From positions 1 to 64,000 of the forward strand of contig NZ_JAFKMA010000006.1 in assembly GCF_017304635.1 (NCBI RefSeq): a stretch of DNA of 64,000 nucleotides, in the 5' to 3' direction. This DNA is from Sphingomonas sp. (GTDB lineage: Bacteria > Pseudomonadota > Alphaproteobacteria > Sphingomonadales > Sphingomonadaceae). Within the stretch, counting starts at the first letter, position 1. Each line of letters begins with the position of its first letter. This document shows, piece after piece, positions 8,083-16,840 of this stretch. Under the pieces are notes generated by a model. It worked only from the letters and a program-made list of their open reading frames with translations. It made no database searches and was not told the DNA's origin. The position numbers and the translations under genes are program-made.

Positions 8083-9017
8083 GGATCGTGCCCTTCACGA
8101 TGGATCGTGCCGAAGACGCATTGCGCCTGATGAACCTGCTTCGGCTCACGCCGATCAGCCTGCCCGAGTTCCTGGACCGCGAGGCACGATGGCCGGCGGG
8201 CGATCTGCGTCTGCGCTGGCTTGGTTACGACAATGACCGGGCCGTTGCCCTCGGGCAGATCGCCAACTCGCCCTATGCGCTATCTGATCATCTTGCCGTG
8301 CAGGTCACTGTCGATCCCGATCATCGCGGCCGGGGGAGAGGCAGCACCATGCTCGGCCTTGTGGAGAGCGAAGCCATCGGGCGCGGTTTTCGGGGGCTTG
8401 TCGCCACGATACCTGAGGCAGCATCCGGTCCGCAGGCCTGGGCCGAGGCACGCGGGTTTCAGCGCCACGCGCTGCGTTGCGACAGTCTGCTCGACCTTCG
8501 GACCTTCGACGGTCAGTCGGCAGTGCGCGCGGGGGTGACGCTCTCGGACATGACCGGAGCCAGTGAGGCGCAGTGGAAGGCGGTGGCGATGCTGTTGCAG
8601 ACCCTCATCGCCGATGCGCCCGACATGCGAGACCTCCCGTCATGGACGTTGGCGCGCTGTTTTTCGGTACTGCGCGAGACTCCGGCCTCGCGACCGGAAT
8701 GGGTCGTTGTTGCCGGGTTTAACGGCAGACCCGTCGGCCTCACCATCGGCCACGCTTTGGGCCAGGAGATCTATTCCTACTTCACTGGCGTGTTGCCCGA
8801 CTGGCGCGGCAGGCATGTCGGCCTCGCGCTCAAGCTGCGCCTGATCGCTGCGGCGCAAATGTCGGGCATCACGACGATGCGGACAACGAACCTCGACGCC
8901 AATACTGCGGCGCTTCGGCTCAACGCCTCGATTGGCTTCCGTCGCGTTCCCGGCAGCCTGGAGGTCCGCAAGGCTTTGTCTGCGGTCGATTTCGCTACCT
9001 CGGCGAATCCCCGGTAA
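8079..9017 (+). CDS. GNAT-family N-acetyltransferase, two GNAT domains
   Basis: The 312-aa protein contains two GNAT domains. The first (about residues 1-145) has the acetyl-CoA loop [15 protein letters not shown]; the second (about 155-300) has [16 protein letters not shown] and ends [16 protein letters not shown]. Tandem GNATs acetylate amines of diverse substrates; the substrate is not evident. Translation starts at a GTG (8079) overlapping the methyltransferase stop, with GGAG upstream. The pair is probably co-transcribed as a small modification cassette. Confidence 0.8.
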   Translation: MRIVPFTMDRAEDALRLMNLLRLTPISLPEFLDREARWPAGDLRLRWLGYDNDRAVALGQIANSPYALSDHLAVQVTVDPDHRGRGRGSTMLGLVESEAIGRGFRGLVATIPEAASGPQAWAEARGFQRHALRCDSLLDLRTFDGQSAVRAGVTLSDMTGASEAQWKAVAMLLQTLIADAPDMRDLPSWTLARCFSVLRETPASRPEWVVVAGFNGRPVGLTIGHALGQEIYSYFTGVLPDWRGRHVGLALKLRLIAAAQMSGITTMRTTNLDANTAALRLNASIGFRRVPGSLEVRKALSAVDFATSANPR

Positions 9018-9236
9018 CATAGCTGGCTGCGAACTCCGCGCTGGCCGGGATCGGCTTGATGATGTCGATCAGCACCCCCGTTGGGGTCGCTAGTGATGAA
9101 GTGGCGCTGGCCGAAGTCCTCATCGCGCAAGGACAGGAGCATAGGGATCCCGTCGGCAACAACCTGGCCATGCACGGTGTCAACATCGTCGACTTCGAAA
9201 TTGAGAAGGATGTCAGTCGCGCGTCCGCGGGCGACG
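8995..9236 (-). pseudogene. truncated and frameshifted VOC/glyoxalase gene remnant
   Basis: Reading leftwards, one frame gives [19 protein letters not shown] and continues to HFITSDPNG, the C-terminal half of a VOC protein. At the run of five G (about 9076-9080 on the opposite strand) the frame must shift by one base to continue [20 protein letters not shown] to a stop at 8995. The N-terminal half of the family is missing upstream of 9236. Its 3' end overlaps the acetyltransferase gene on the other strand. A single extra base in a homopolymer could be a sequencing error, but the missing half cannot. Confidence 0.7.
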
Positions 9237-9290
9237 TAAGGTCGCTTGGTACTGCGCGCGATCTATCCGATTCCGACGTATTCGCACCCA

Positions 9291-9452
9291 ATGGCAGACG
9301 GTCTTTCTTACAAGCGATCCTGGCCATGCGAGTGCCCAGAAGCTCTCTGCGATATGATCGCGGAAGTGATTGAGTACGGGGTTCGAGAGCTACAGCACAT
9401 TCGAGATATCTCTTTAGCGCCATTGGACGATCTCCAAAGTTGGGCACGCTGA
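9291..9452 (+). CDS. short ORF of uncertain status upstream of trbB
   Basis: An open frame from ATG 9291 encodes 53 aa (MADGLSYKRSWPCECPEALC...LDDLQSWAR). Its codon use is less GC-rich than its neighbours, and the frame extends open to at least 9246, so it may be the 3' end of a lost gene. No family is recognised. It lies where the VOC remnant ends, consistent with a recombination scar. The rest of 9453-9617 holds nothing I can identify apart from the trbB leader. Confidence 0.25.
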   Translation: MADGLSYKRSWPCECPEALCDMIAEVIEYGVRELQHIRDISLAPLDDLQSWAR

Positions 9453-9617
9453 CCGGCGAAGGATCGCAAGCTATTCCGCAGGTCCGCCCTTTACCTGTAT
9501 TTCTACGCTACGGTTCTACGAACGCATTCCCTTGTTGCCGCGCCCACATTTCTGCCTCTTCTACTCATCCCCGATCCAGGGCCGCTCGTCCGCGGTCCCT
9601 TCACGAACGGGGACGAC

Positions 9618-10601
9618 ATGGCGGCTTCTCACCAGCGATCCGAGGCGAGCTTACGCGGCGCGCGCATGTTGCGCACCGCGCTCGGCCCCGCCATCGCCGG
9701 ATTCCTGGAAGACCCCACAGTCGTCGAGGTGATGCTCAACCCCGACGGGCGGCTCTGGATCGACCGCCTGTCCGAGGGGCTGTCTGATACGGGAGAGTGC
9801 CTGTCCGCCGCCGACGGCGAGCGTATCGTGCGCCTGGTGGCGCATCACGTCGGCGCCGAGGTTCATGCCGGCGCACCACGCGTCTCAGCCGAGCTGCCCG
9901 AAACCGGAGAGCGGTTCGAGGGGCTGTTGCCCCCCGTCGTGGCGGCGCCGGCCTTCGCGATCCGCAAGCCCGCCGTCGCGGTCTTTACGCTGCAGGACTA
10001 CGTCGCGTCCGCGATCATGTCGGCGGATCAGGCCGACGTCCTTCGTCGCGCCGTGGCCGATCGGCGCAACATCCTCGTGGCCGGCGGCACCTCGACCGGC
10101 AAGACCACGCTCACCAACGCCTTGCTCGCCGAGATCTCAAAGACCGCCGACCGCGTCGTCCTGATCGAGGACACGCGCGAGCTGCAATGCGCGGCCCCAA
10201 ACCTGGTCGCGATGCGCACCAAGGATGGCGTCGCCACCCTCTCTGAGCTGGTCCGCTCGTCGCTGCGCCTGCGACCAGACCGTATCCCCATCGGTGAGGT
10301 GCGCGGGTCCGAGGCGCTCGACCTCTTGAAGGCCTGGGGCACCGGCCACCCTGGCGGCGTCGGCACAATCCACGCCGGCACCGCGCTAGGCGCGCTACGC
10401 CGCCTCGAGCAGCTCATCCAGGAAGCCGTCGTCACCGTCCCGCGCGCCCTGATCGCCGAGACGATCGATCTGGTCGCGGTGCTGAGCGGCCGCGGGTCCA
10501 ATCGCCGCCTGGCCGAACTCGCCCGGATCGAGGGCCTCCGTCCCGACGGCGACTACCACGTAACCCCCGCAACCCAGCCCCCCTCAGGAGATCCCGCATG
10601 A
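9618..10601 (+). CDS. trbB: conjugal transfer ATPase TrbB
   Basis: TrbB is the VirB11-type secretion ATPase that powers assembly and function of the mating channel at the inner membrane. The 327-aa protein has an N-terminal PAS-like half, Walker A (GGTSTGKT, residues 156-163), the Asp box region [10 protein letters not shown] and the Walker B-like segment IPIGEVRG, followed by the His box [18 protein letters not shown]. The start ATG at 9618 has a GGGGA ribosome site. It heads the trb operon; the stop overlaps trbC (ATGA). Confidence 0.93.
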   Translation: MAASHQRSEASLRGARMLRTALGPAIAGFLEDPTVVEVMLNPDGRLWIDRLSEGLSDTGECLSAADGERIVRLVAHHVGAEVHAGAPRVSAELPETGERFEGLLPPVVAAPAFAIRKPAVAVFTLQDYVASAIMSADQADVLRRAVADRRNILVAGGTSTGKTTLTNALLAEISKTADRVVLIEDTRELQCAAPNLVAMRTKDGVATLSELVRSSLRLRPDRIPIGEVRGSEALDLLKAWGTGHPGGVGTIHAGTALGALRRLEQLIQEAVVTVPRALIAETIDLVAVLSGRGSNRRLAELARIEGLRPDGDYHVTPATQPPSGDPA

Positions 10602-10930
10602 TCCGCCGGTCCTTGGCCCTACGTCGCCGCCTCACAACGGCGGTCAGTCTCGCGCTTTTCAGCGTTGCGTTCGCGCCGGCCGCCCACGCCTCCGGCTCGT
10701 CCATGCCGTGGGAGCAACCGCTCAATCAGATCCTGCAGTCCATCGAAGGACCGGTCGCCAAGATCATCGCGGTGATCATCATCATCGTCACCGGCCTGAC
10801 GCTCGCCTTCGGCGACACGAGCGGCGGCTTCCGCCGGCTGATCCAGATCGTCTTCGGCCTCTCGATCGCCTTCGCGGCATCGAGCTTCTTCCTGTCGTTT
10901 TTCTCCTTCGGCGGCGGGGCGCTCGTTTGA
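10598..10930 (+). CDS. trbC: TrbC, VirB2-like pilin
   Basis: This is a 110-aa pilin precursor of the conjugative pilus. A signal peptide (about residues 1-32, ending AAHA) is followed by two hydrophobic helices (KIIAVIIIIVTGLTLAFG and LIQIVFGLSIAFAASSFFLSFF) joined by a short polar loop, the VirB2/TrbC layout. Its start overlaps the trbB stop and its stop overlaps trbD. Confidence 0.9.
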   Translation: MIRRSLALRRRLTTAVSLALFSVAFAPAAHASGSSMPWEQPLNQILQSIEGPVAKIIAVIIIIVTGLTLAFGDTSGGFRRLIQIVFGLSIAFAASSFFLSFFSFGGGALV

Positions 10931-11211
10931 TGACGGGCCTTGCCGACAGCGCCGGCGAAGTGCCTGGCTTCAGCGTGCCGGTGCACCGCGCCTTGACGGA
11001 GCACATCCTGCTTGGCGGCGCGCCGCGCTCGATCGCCATCCTCAATGGCACGCTGGCGGCGGCGCTTGGCCTCGGATTGCGCCTCTGGCTGGTGGGCTTG
11101 GGACTCTGGGCGGTCGGGCACCTTGCCGCCGTCTGGGCGGCCAAGCGCGATCCGCAGTTCGTCGATGTGGTGCGCCGCCACCTGCGTATCCCCGGCTTCC
11201 TGAACGTCTGA
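10930..11211 (+). CDS. trbD: TrbD, VirB3-like membrane protein
   Basis: This is a 93-aa inner-membrane component of the Trb transfer apparatus. It has the family's N-terminal segment (GFSVPVHRALTEHILLGGAPR), one long hydrophobic stretch (ILNGTLAAALGLGLRLWLVGLGLW) and a basic C-terminal tail with VVRRHLRIPGFL. The ATG at 10930 shares a base with the trbC stop (TGATG), so translation is coupled. TrbD/VirB3 works with the TrbE ATPase. Confidence 0.9.
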   Translation: MTGLADSAGEVPGFSVPVHRALTEHILLGGAPRSIAILNGTLAAALGLGLRLWLVGLGLWAVGHLAAVWAAKRDPQFVDVVRRHLRIPGFLNV

Positions 11212-11221
11212 GGCCGACCGC

Positions 11222-13660
11222 ATGATGAACCTTGCCGAGTATCGCCGGACCTCGACCCGCCTCGCCGACTTCCTACCTTGGGCGGCGCTGGTTGGCGAAG
11301 GCGTTGTCCTCAACAAGGACGGCAGCTTCCAGCGCACAGCACGCTTCCGCGGGCCCGATCTCGATTCCGCGGTGCCGGCTGAGCTCGTCGCGGTCGCCGG
11401 CCGGCTCAACAACGCCTTCCGCCGCCTGGGCTCCGGGTGGGCGATCTTTGTCGAGGCCCAGCGTCACAGCGTCGGCGCCTACCCGGCGAGCCGCTTTCCA
11501 GAGCCCGCATCCGCGCTGGTCGACGCCGAGCGCAAAGCCGACTTCGAGGAAGACGCCTCGCATTTCGAGTCGAGCTATTTCCTCACCTTCGTCTTCCTGC
11601 CCCCGGCCGAGGACGCCGCACGCGCTGAAAGCTGGCTCTACGAAGGCAAGGCCGAGAAGGGCGTTGACGCCTGGGAGGCGCTGCGCGGCTTCGTCGATCG
11701 CACCAACCGCGTGCTCCAGCTCGTCGAGAGCTTCATGCCCGAATGCGCCTGGCTCGATGATGGCGAGACGCTGACCTACCTTCATTCGACCGTCTCTACC
11801 AAACGCCACCGCGTGCGCGTGCCCGAGACGCCGATGTATCTCGACGCGCTGCTGGCGGACCAGCCGCTGACCGGCGGCCTCGAGCCGCGGCTCGGCGAGG
11901 CGCATCTGCGCGTCCTCACCATCGTCGGCTTTCCAACGGCGACCACGCCCGGCCTGCTCCACGATCTCAACCGCCTCGCCTTCCCCTATCGCTGGTCGAC
12001 CCGCGCGGTGCTGCTCGACAAAACCGACGCCACCAAGCTGCTGACAAAGATCCGGCGGCAATGGTTCTCCAAGCGCAAGTCGATCGCCGCGATCCTGAAG
12101 GAGGTGATGACCAACGAGGCCTCCGTGCTGGTTGACACCGACGCAGCCAACAAGGCGGCGGATGCCGATCTCGCGCTGCAGGAGCTCGGCGCCGATTATG
12201 CCGGTCAGGCCTATGTCACGGCGACCGTCGCCGTCTGGGACGCTGATCCACGCGTCGCGGCCGAGAAGCTGCGCCTGGTCGAGAAGGTCATTCAGGGGCG
12301 CGACTTCACCGCGATGCCTGAGACGGTCAACGCCGTCGATGCCTGGCTCGGCTCCCTGCCGGGTCATGTCTACGCCAATGTTCGGCAACCGCCGATCTCC
12401 ACCCTCAATCTCGCCCACATGATTCCCCTGTCAGCGGTGTGGGCGGGGCCGGAACGGGACGAGCATTTCGGTGCGCCCCCCTTGCTGTTCGGCAAGACCG
12501 AAGGCTCCACCCCGTTCCGGTTTTCCCTTCACGTCGGCGACGTCGGCCACACCCTGGTGGTTGGCCCGACCGGCGCCGGCAAGTCCGTCCTGCTGGCGCT
12601 GATGGCGCTGCAGTTCCGGCGATACCCGGGTTCGCAGGTCTTCGCCTTCGACTTCGGCGGCTCGATCCGTGCGGCTGCGCTTGCTTGTGGCGGTGACTGG
12701 CACGACCTCGGCGGCGGCTTGACGGAAGGCGCCACCGACAGCGTGTCGCTGCAGCCGCTCGCCCGCATCCAGGAGGTGCCCGAGCGCGCCTGGGCCGCCG
12801 ACTGGATCGTCGCCATCCTCATGCGCGAGGGCGTGACCATCTCGCCCGAGGTGAAGGAACATCTCTGGACGGCGTTGACCTCGCTGGCCAGCGCGCCGGT
12901 GGGCGAGCGCACGATCACCGGGCTCGCAGTCCTCCTGCAGTCCAACGACCTCAAACAGGCGCTCCGCCCCTACTGCGTCGGCGGCCCCTACGGTCGCCTG
13001 CTCGACGCCGAGAGCGAGCATCTGGGTCAAGCGTCCGTCCAGGCGTTCGAGACCGAGGGCCTGATCGGCACCGGCGCGGCGCCAGCGGTGCTCCCCTATC
13101 TGTTCCACCGCATCGAGGACCGCCTCGACGGCAGCCCGACCTTGCTGATCGTCGACGAAGGCTGGCTGGCGCTCGATGACGAGGGATTCGCCGGCCAGCT
13201 TCGGGAATGGCTGAAGACCTTGAGGAAGAAGAACGCCTCCGTCGTATTCGCCACGCAGTCGCTGTCGGACATCGATGGATCGGCCATCGCGCCCGCCATC
13301 ATCGAGAGCTGCCAGACCCGGCTGCTCCTGCCGAACGAGCGGGCGATCGAGCCGCAGATCACCGCGATCTACCGGCGCTTCGGCCTCAACGACCGGCAGA
13401 TCGAGATCCTCGCCCGGGCCATGCCCAAGCGCGACTATTACTGCCAGTCCCGCCGCGGCAACCGGCTGTTCGAGCTCGGCCTCGGCGAGGTCGCGCTGGC
13501 GCTATGCGCCGCATCCTCCAAGACCGACCAGGCCGCCATCGAGCGCGTCCTCGCCGAGCACGGCCGCGACGCCTTCCTCGCCGAATGGCTGGGCCTGCGC
13601 GGCGTCGGCTGGGCCGCCGACCTGATCCCCGACCTCACCAACCTGGAGACCCGACCATGA
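11222..13660 (+). CDS. trbE: TrbE, VirB4-like conjugation ATPase
   Basis: This is the largest ATPase of the channel, needed for pilus assembly and substrate transfer. The 812-aa protein has an N-terminal CagE/TrbE domain and a C-terminal ATPase domain with Walker A (GPTGAGKS, near residue 448) and Walker B (LLIVDEGWLAL, near 640), then VVFATQSLSDI. Two tandem ATGs (11222 and 11225) are possible starts; GAGG lies upstream. The stop overlaps trbJ (ATGA). Confidence 0.93.
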   Translation: MMNLAEYRRTSTRLADFLPWAALVGEGVVLNKDGSFQRTARFRGPDLDSAVPAELVAVAGRLNNAFRRLGSGWAIFVEAQRHSVGAYPASRFPEPASALVDAERKADFEEDASHFESSYFLTFVFLPPAEDAARAESWLYEGKAEKGVDAWEALRGFVDRTNRVLQLVESFMPECAWLDDGETLTYLHSTVSTKRHRVRVPETPMYLDALLADQPLTGGLEPRLGEAHLRVLTIVGFPTATTPGLLHDLNRLAFPYRWSTRAVLLDKTDATKLLTKIRRQWFSKRKSIAAILKEVMTNEASVLVDTDAANKAADADLALQELGADYAGQAYVTATVAVWDADPRVAAEKLRLVEKVIQGRDFTAMPETVNAVDAWLGSLPGHVYANVRQPPISTLNLAHMIPLSAVWAGPERDEHFGAPPLLFGKTEGSTPFRFSLHVGDVGHTLVVGPTGAGKSVLLALMALQFRRYPGSQVFAFDFGGSIRAAALACGGDWHDLGGGLTEGATDSVSLQPLARIQEVPERAWAADWIVAILMREGVTISPEVKEHLWTALTSLASAPVGERTITGLAVLLQSNDLKQALRPYCVGGPYGRLLDAESEHLGQASVQAFETEGLIGTGAAPAVLPYLFHRIEDRLDGSPTLLIVDEGWLALDDEGFAGQLREWLKTLRKKNASVVFATQSLSDIDGSAIAPAIIESCQTRLLLPNERAIEPQITAIYRRFGLNDRQIEILARAMPKRDYYCQSRRGNRLFELGLGEVALALCAASSKTDQAAIERVLAEHGRDAFLAEWLGLRGVGWAADLIPDLTNLETRP

Positions 13661-14418
13661 TCCTTCGTCGCTCGCGCGCGGCCCTTTTGTCCGCCAGCAT
13701 CTTCGCCGTGCCCGTCGCGTTGTCGCCGGTCCTCACCACCCCGGCCGCTGCGCAGTGGGTGGTCTACGATCCGACCAACTACGCCCAGAACGTCCTTCAG
13801 GCGGCGCGCGCGCTGCAGCAGATCAACAACCAGATCACCTCGCTGCAGAACGAAGCGCAATCGCTGATCAATCAAGCGCGCAATCTGGCCAGCCTCCCCT
13901 ACTCCTCGTTGCAGCAGCTTCAACAGTCCGTGCAGCGGACCCAGCAGCTCCTGAATCAGGCGCAAAACATCGCCTTCGACGTCCAGCAGGTCGACCGCGC
14001 CTTCCAGTCGACCTACGGCAACGCCTCACTCTCCGCGTCTGACGCCCAGCTCGTCGCCCAGGCCCGCGAGCGCTGGCAGAACACGGTTGGCGGTTTGCAG
14101 GACGCGATGCGGGTGCAGGCGGGCGTCGTCGGCAACATCGACACCAACCGCACGCAGCTGTCCGCGCTGGTTGGCCAGAGCCAGGGCGCTACCGGCGCGT
14201 TGCAGGCGGCCCAGGCCGGCAACCAGCTCCTCGCACTCCAGGCCCAACAGCTCGCCGATCTCACCGCCGTCGTCGCCGCCAACGGCCGCGCGCAATCGCT
14301 CTCGGAAGCCGAACGCGCGGCGGCTGCCGAACAGGGCCGCGAGCAGCGCCGACGGTTCCTGACCCCCGGCGTCGGCTATCAGCCCGGCAACGCCCGGATG
14401 TTCCCAAGCGGGAACTGA
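13657..14418 (+). CDS. trbJ: TrbJ, VirB5-like periplasmic protein
   Basis: This is a 253-aa exported protein with a signal peptide ending TTPAAAQ (about residue 34). Downstream it is rich in Gln and predicted long helices with heptad-like repeats (LQQINNQITSLQNEAQSLI, LQQLQQSVQRTQQLLNQ), as in TrbJ/VirB5 pilus-tip proteins. The ATG at 13657 overlaps the trbE stop; a much longer open frame upstream in this register is the shadow of trbE. Confidence 0.92.
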   Translation: MILRRSRAALLSASIFAVPVALSPVLTTPAAAQWVVYDPTNYAQNVLQAARALQQINNQITSLQNEAQSLINQARNLASLPYSSLQQLQQSVQRTQQLLNQAQNIAFDVQQVDRAFQSTYGNASLSASDAQLVAQARERWQNTVGGLQDAMRVQAGVVGNIDTNRTQLSALVGQSQGATGALQAAQAGNQLLALQAQQLADLTAVVAANGRAQSLSEAERAAAAEQGREQRRRFLTPGVGYQPGNARMFPSGN

Positions 14419-14428
14419 GGGCGAGCTT

Positions 14429-14812
14429 ATGGACGGCAAGCTTTTCGCGCGGATCGGGGCCATCGTCTTCGTCGCTGTCGCGGTCACTGCGACGGCGATC
14501 GAGATGACCCGGAAAGAGGAAGAACCGGCGGCGGCGTTCGCGCGCGCCGCCGTCGCGGTGGCGGCCGACCCGCTGCGCGCGGAGCTGATCCGGTGCCAGC
14601 GCCTCGGCGAAGCCGGTCCCCGCGATCCGGCATGCCTCTCCGCCTGGGCGGAAAGCCGCGAGCGGTTCCTTGCTCCCGGCGCGCGGCCGGGCGTGCGCGC
14701 CACCCCGGCCACCGAGGTTCCGCCGACGCCGCCCGACGCGGCCGGAACTCGCTCCATGCCGGATGATCCGATCCGCAAGGAAATGGCGCCGCAGCTGGAC
14801 GAGGCCCGATAG
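14429..14812 (+). CDS. TrbK-alt, putative entry exclusion protein
   Basis: This is a 127-aa protein with a single N-terminal membrane anchor (IGAIVFVAVAVTATAIEM), a conserved small domain with two cysteines (LIRCQRLGEAGPRDPACLSA) and a Pro-rich tail. It matches the 'TrbK-alt' proteins at this position in trb operons of alphaproteobacterial ICEs, thought to block redundant transfer into cells already carrying the element. It lies 10 bp after trbJ and 4 bp before trbL. Confidence 0.82.
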   Translation: MDGKLFARIGAIVFVAVAVTATAIEMTRKEEEPAAAFARAAVAVAADPLRAELIRCQRLGEAGPRDPACLSAWAESRERFLAPGARPGVRATPATEVPPTPPDAAGTRSMPDDPIRKEMAPQLDEAR

Positions 14813-14816
14813 CATC

Positions 14817-16157
14817 ATGGGCGGCACCGGCGTCATCGATCATTTCCTCGAGATCTTCACCCGCTACATCGACAGCGGCTTCGGCCTCTTGAGTGGCGAG
14901 GTCGCGTTTATCGCGACCACGCTGATCGTCATCGACGTAACGCTCGCCGCCCTGTTCTGGAGCTGGGGCGCCGACGACGACATCATGGCGCGCCTGGTCA
15001 AGAAGACCCTGTTCGTCGGCGTGTTCGCCTACATCATCGGCAACTGGAACAACCTCGCGCGGATCGTCTTCGAGAGCTTCGCCGGCCTCGGCCTGAAGGC
15101 CTCCGGCACCGGTTTCACGACCGCCGATCTGCTGCGCCCCGGCAAGGTCGCGCAGACCGGGCTCGATGCCGGCCGACCGCTGCTCGATTCGATCTCCAGC
15201 CTGATGGGCTACTGGTCGTTCTTCGAGAACTTCATCCAGATCGCCTGCATGTTCCTCGCTTGGGCGCTGGTGCTGCTCGCCTTCTTCATCCTCGCCATCC
15301 AGCTCTTCGTTACCCTGATCGAATTCAAGCTGACGACTCTCGCCGGCTTCGTGCTCATCCCCTTCGGCCTGTTCGGAAAGAGCGCCTTCATGGCCGAGCG
15401 GGTGCTCGGCAACGTCATCTCGTCGGGCATCAAGGTCCTGGTGCTCGCCGTCATCATCGGTATCGGCTCGACACTGTTCTCCGAGTTCACCGCCGGTTTC
15501 GGCGGCGCCAATCCGACTATCGATGAGGCCATGGCGATCGTGCTCGCCGCACTGTCGCTGCTCGGACTTGGCATCTTCGGGCCCGGCATCGCCAACGGGC
15601 TGGTGTCCGGCGGCCCTCAGCTCGGCGCCGGCGCGGCGGTCGGGACCGGGCTCGCGGCCGGAGGCATGATCGCCGCCGGCGGCGCCGCGGCCGGTCTGGC
15701 CGCCGGTGGTGTCGGAGCCGTGGCCGGCGGCGCGGCCGCCGCCGCACGGGGCGGCGCCGCGATGGCGGGCGGCGCGTCCACCGCCTACAGCCTCGGTGCG
15801 GCGGGTCAGTCGGGCGCGGCTGGCGTGGCTTCCGGCCTCGGCGGCGTCGCCCGCGCCGCCGGCAGCGGGGCGACTTCGCCGCTGCGCCGCGCCGCGGCCA
15901 GCATGAAGTCGAGCTTCTCGGAGGGCGGCAAGACCGCGTTCGAGGCGACGGGCGGTTCGTCGACCATGGGCTCGATCGGCGGCGGCGCGACGGACGCAGC
16001 CTCGTCGGCGGCCAGTGACGCGCCGCCCGCCTGGGCCCGCCGCATGAAACGCTCCCAAGCCCTCAGCCACGGCGTGACGGCCGCCGCGCACGCGGTGCGC
16101 AGCGGCGACAGCCATGGCGGCGGCTCCTCCATCAACCTCTCCGAAAGCGACCGCTGA
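14817..16157 (+). CDS. trbL: TrbL, VirB6-like polytopic channel protein
   Basis: This is a 446-aa inner-membrane protein with about six hydrophobic segments in residues 20-270 (for example FIQIACMFLAWALVLLAFFI and GIKVLVLAVIIGIGS), then a Gly/Ala-rich low-complexity region (about 265-365) and a polar Ser-rich tail. This is the usual TrbL layout. The ATG at 14817 gives the expected N-terminus (MGGTGVIDHFLEIF); the open frame upstream is not coding. The stop shares a base with the trbF start. Confidence 0.92.
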   Translation: MGGTGVIDHFLEIFTRYIDSGFGLLSGEVAFIATTLIVIDVTLAALFWSWGADDDIMARLVKKTLFVGVFAYIIGNWNNLARIVFESFAGLGLKASGTGFTTADLLRPGKVAQTGLDAGRPLLDSISSLMGYWSFFENFIQIACMFLAWALVLLAFFILAIQLFVTLIEFKLTTLAGFVLIPFGLFGKSAFMAERVLGNVISSGIKVLVLAVIIGIGSTLFSEFTAGFGGANPTIDEAMAIVLAALSLLGLGIFGPGIANGLVSGGPQLGAGAAVGTGLAAGGMIAAGGAAAGLAAGGVGAVAGGAAAAARGGAAMAGGASTAYSLGAAGQSGAAGVASGLGGVARAAGSGATSPLRRAAASMKSSFSEGGKTAFEATGGSSTMGSIGGGATDAASSAASDAPPAWARRMKRSQALSHGVTAAAHAVRSGDSHGGGSSINLSESDR

Positions 16158-16840
16158 TGTTCAAAAGACCTTCCACACACTACGGCAAGACCCCCGAGCC
16201 CGAGACGCCCTACCAACGCGCCGCCCAGGTTTGGGATGACCGGATCGGCGGCGCCCGCGTCCAGGCCAGGAACTGGCGGCTGATGGCCTTCGGCTCGCTG
16301 ATCCTGTCTGCCGGGTTCGCGGCCGCGCTCGTCTGGCAATCGGCGCGCGGCACGGTCGTGCCCTGGGTGGTGCAGGTCGACCGGCTCGGCCAGGCGCAGG
16401 CGATCGCGCCCGCGGTCGCGGACTATCGTCCCACCGATCCCCAGATCGCCTTCCATCTCGCGCGCTTCATCGAGCAGGTCCGCTCGATCCCCGCCGACCC
16501 GATCATCGTCCGCCAGAATTGGCTGCGCGCCTACGATTTCACCACCGATCGCGGCGCCGCGGCGCTCAACGACTATGCACGCTCGAACGACCCCTTCACC
16601 AAGGTCGGGCGGATCCAGGTCGCGATCGACGTCTCGAGCGTGATCCGGGCGTCGCCGGACTCGTTCCGCGTCGCCTGGACCGAGCGCCGCTACGAGAACG
16701 GCCAGCTCGCCGAGACGAGCCGCTGGACCGCCATCCTCACCATCGTCGTGCAGGTCCCGAGCAATGCCGACCGGCTGCGCGCGAACCCGCTCGGCATCTA
16801 CGTCAACGCCATCAACTGGTCACGGGAGCTTGGACAATGA
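16157..16840 (+). CDS. trbF: TrbF, VirB8-like protein
   Basis: This is a 227-aa bitopic inner-membrane protein: a cytoplasmic N-terminus (YQRAAQVWDDRIGGARVQAR), one membrane span (LMAFGSLILSAGFAAALVW) and a periplasmic VirB8/TrbF domain (FIEQVRSIPADPIIVRQNW, TSRWTAILTIVVQ). VirB8-type proteins are assembly hubs of the type IV secretion channel. Overlapping stop/start pairs join it to trbL and trbG. Confidence 0.92.
   Translation: MFKRPSTHYGKTPEPETPYQRAAQVWDDRIGGARVQARNWRLMAFGSLILSAGFAAALVWQSARGTVVPWVVQVDRLGQAQAIAPAVADYRPTDPQIAFHLARFIEQVRSIPADPIIVRQNWLRAYDFTTDRGAAALNDYARSNDPFTKVGRIQVAIDVSSVIRASPDSFRVAWTERRYENGQLAETSRWTAILTIVVQVPSNADRLRANPLGIYVNAINWSRELGQ

Noticed and set aside
14484..16115. 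Leftward 543-aa frame opposite trbL
   Set aside because: Antisense shadow of the Gly/Ala-rich trbL gene with no conserved domain.
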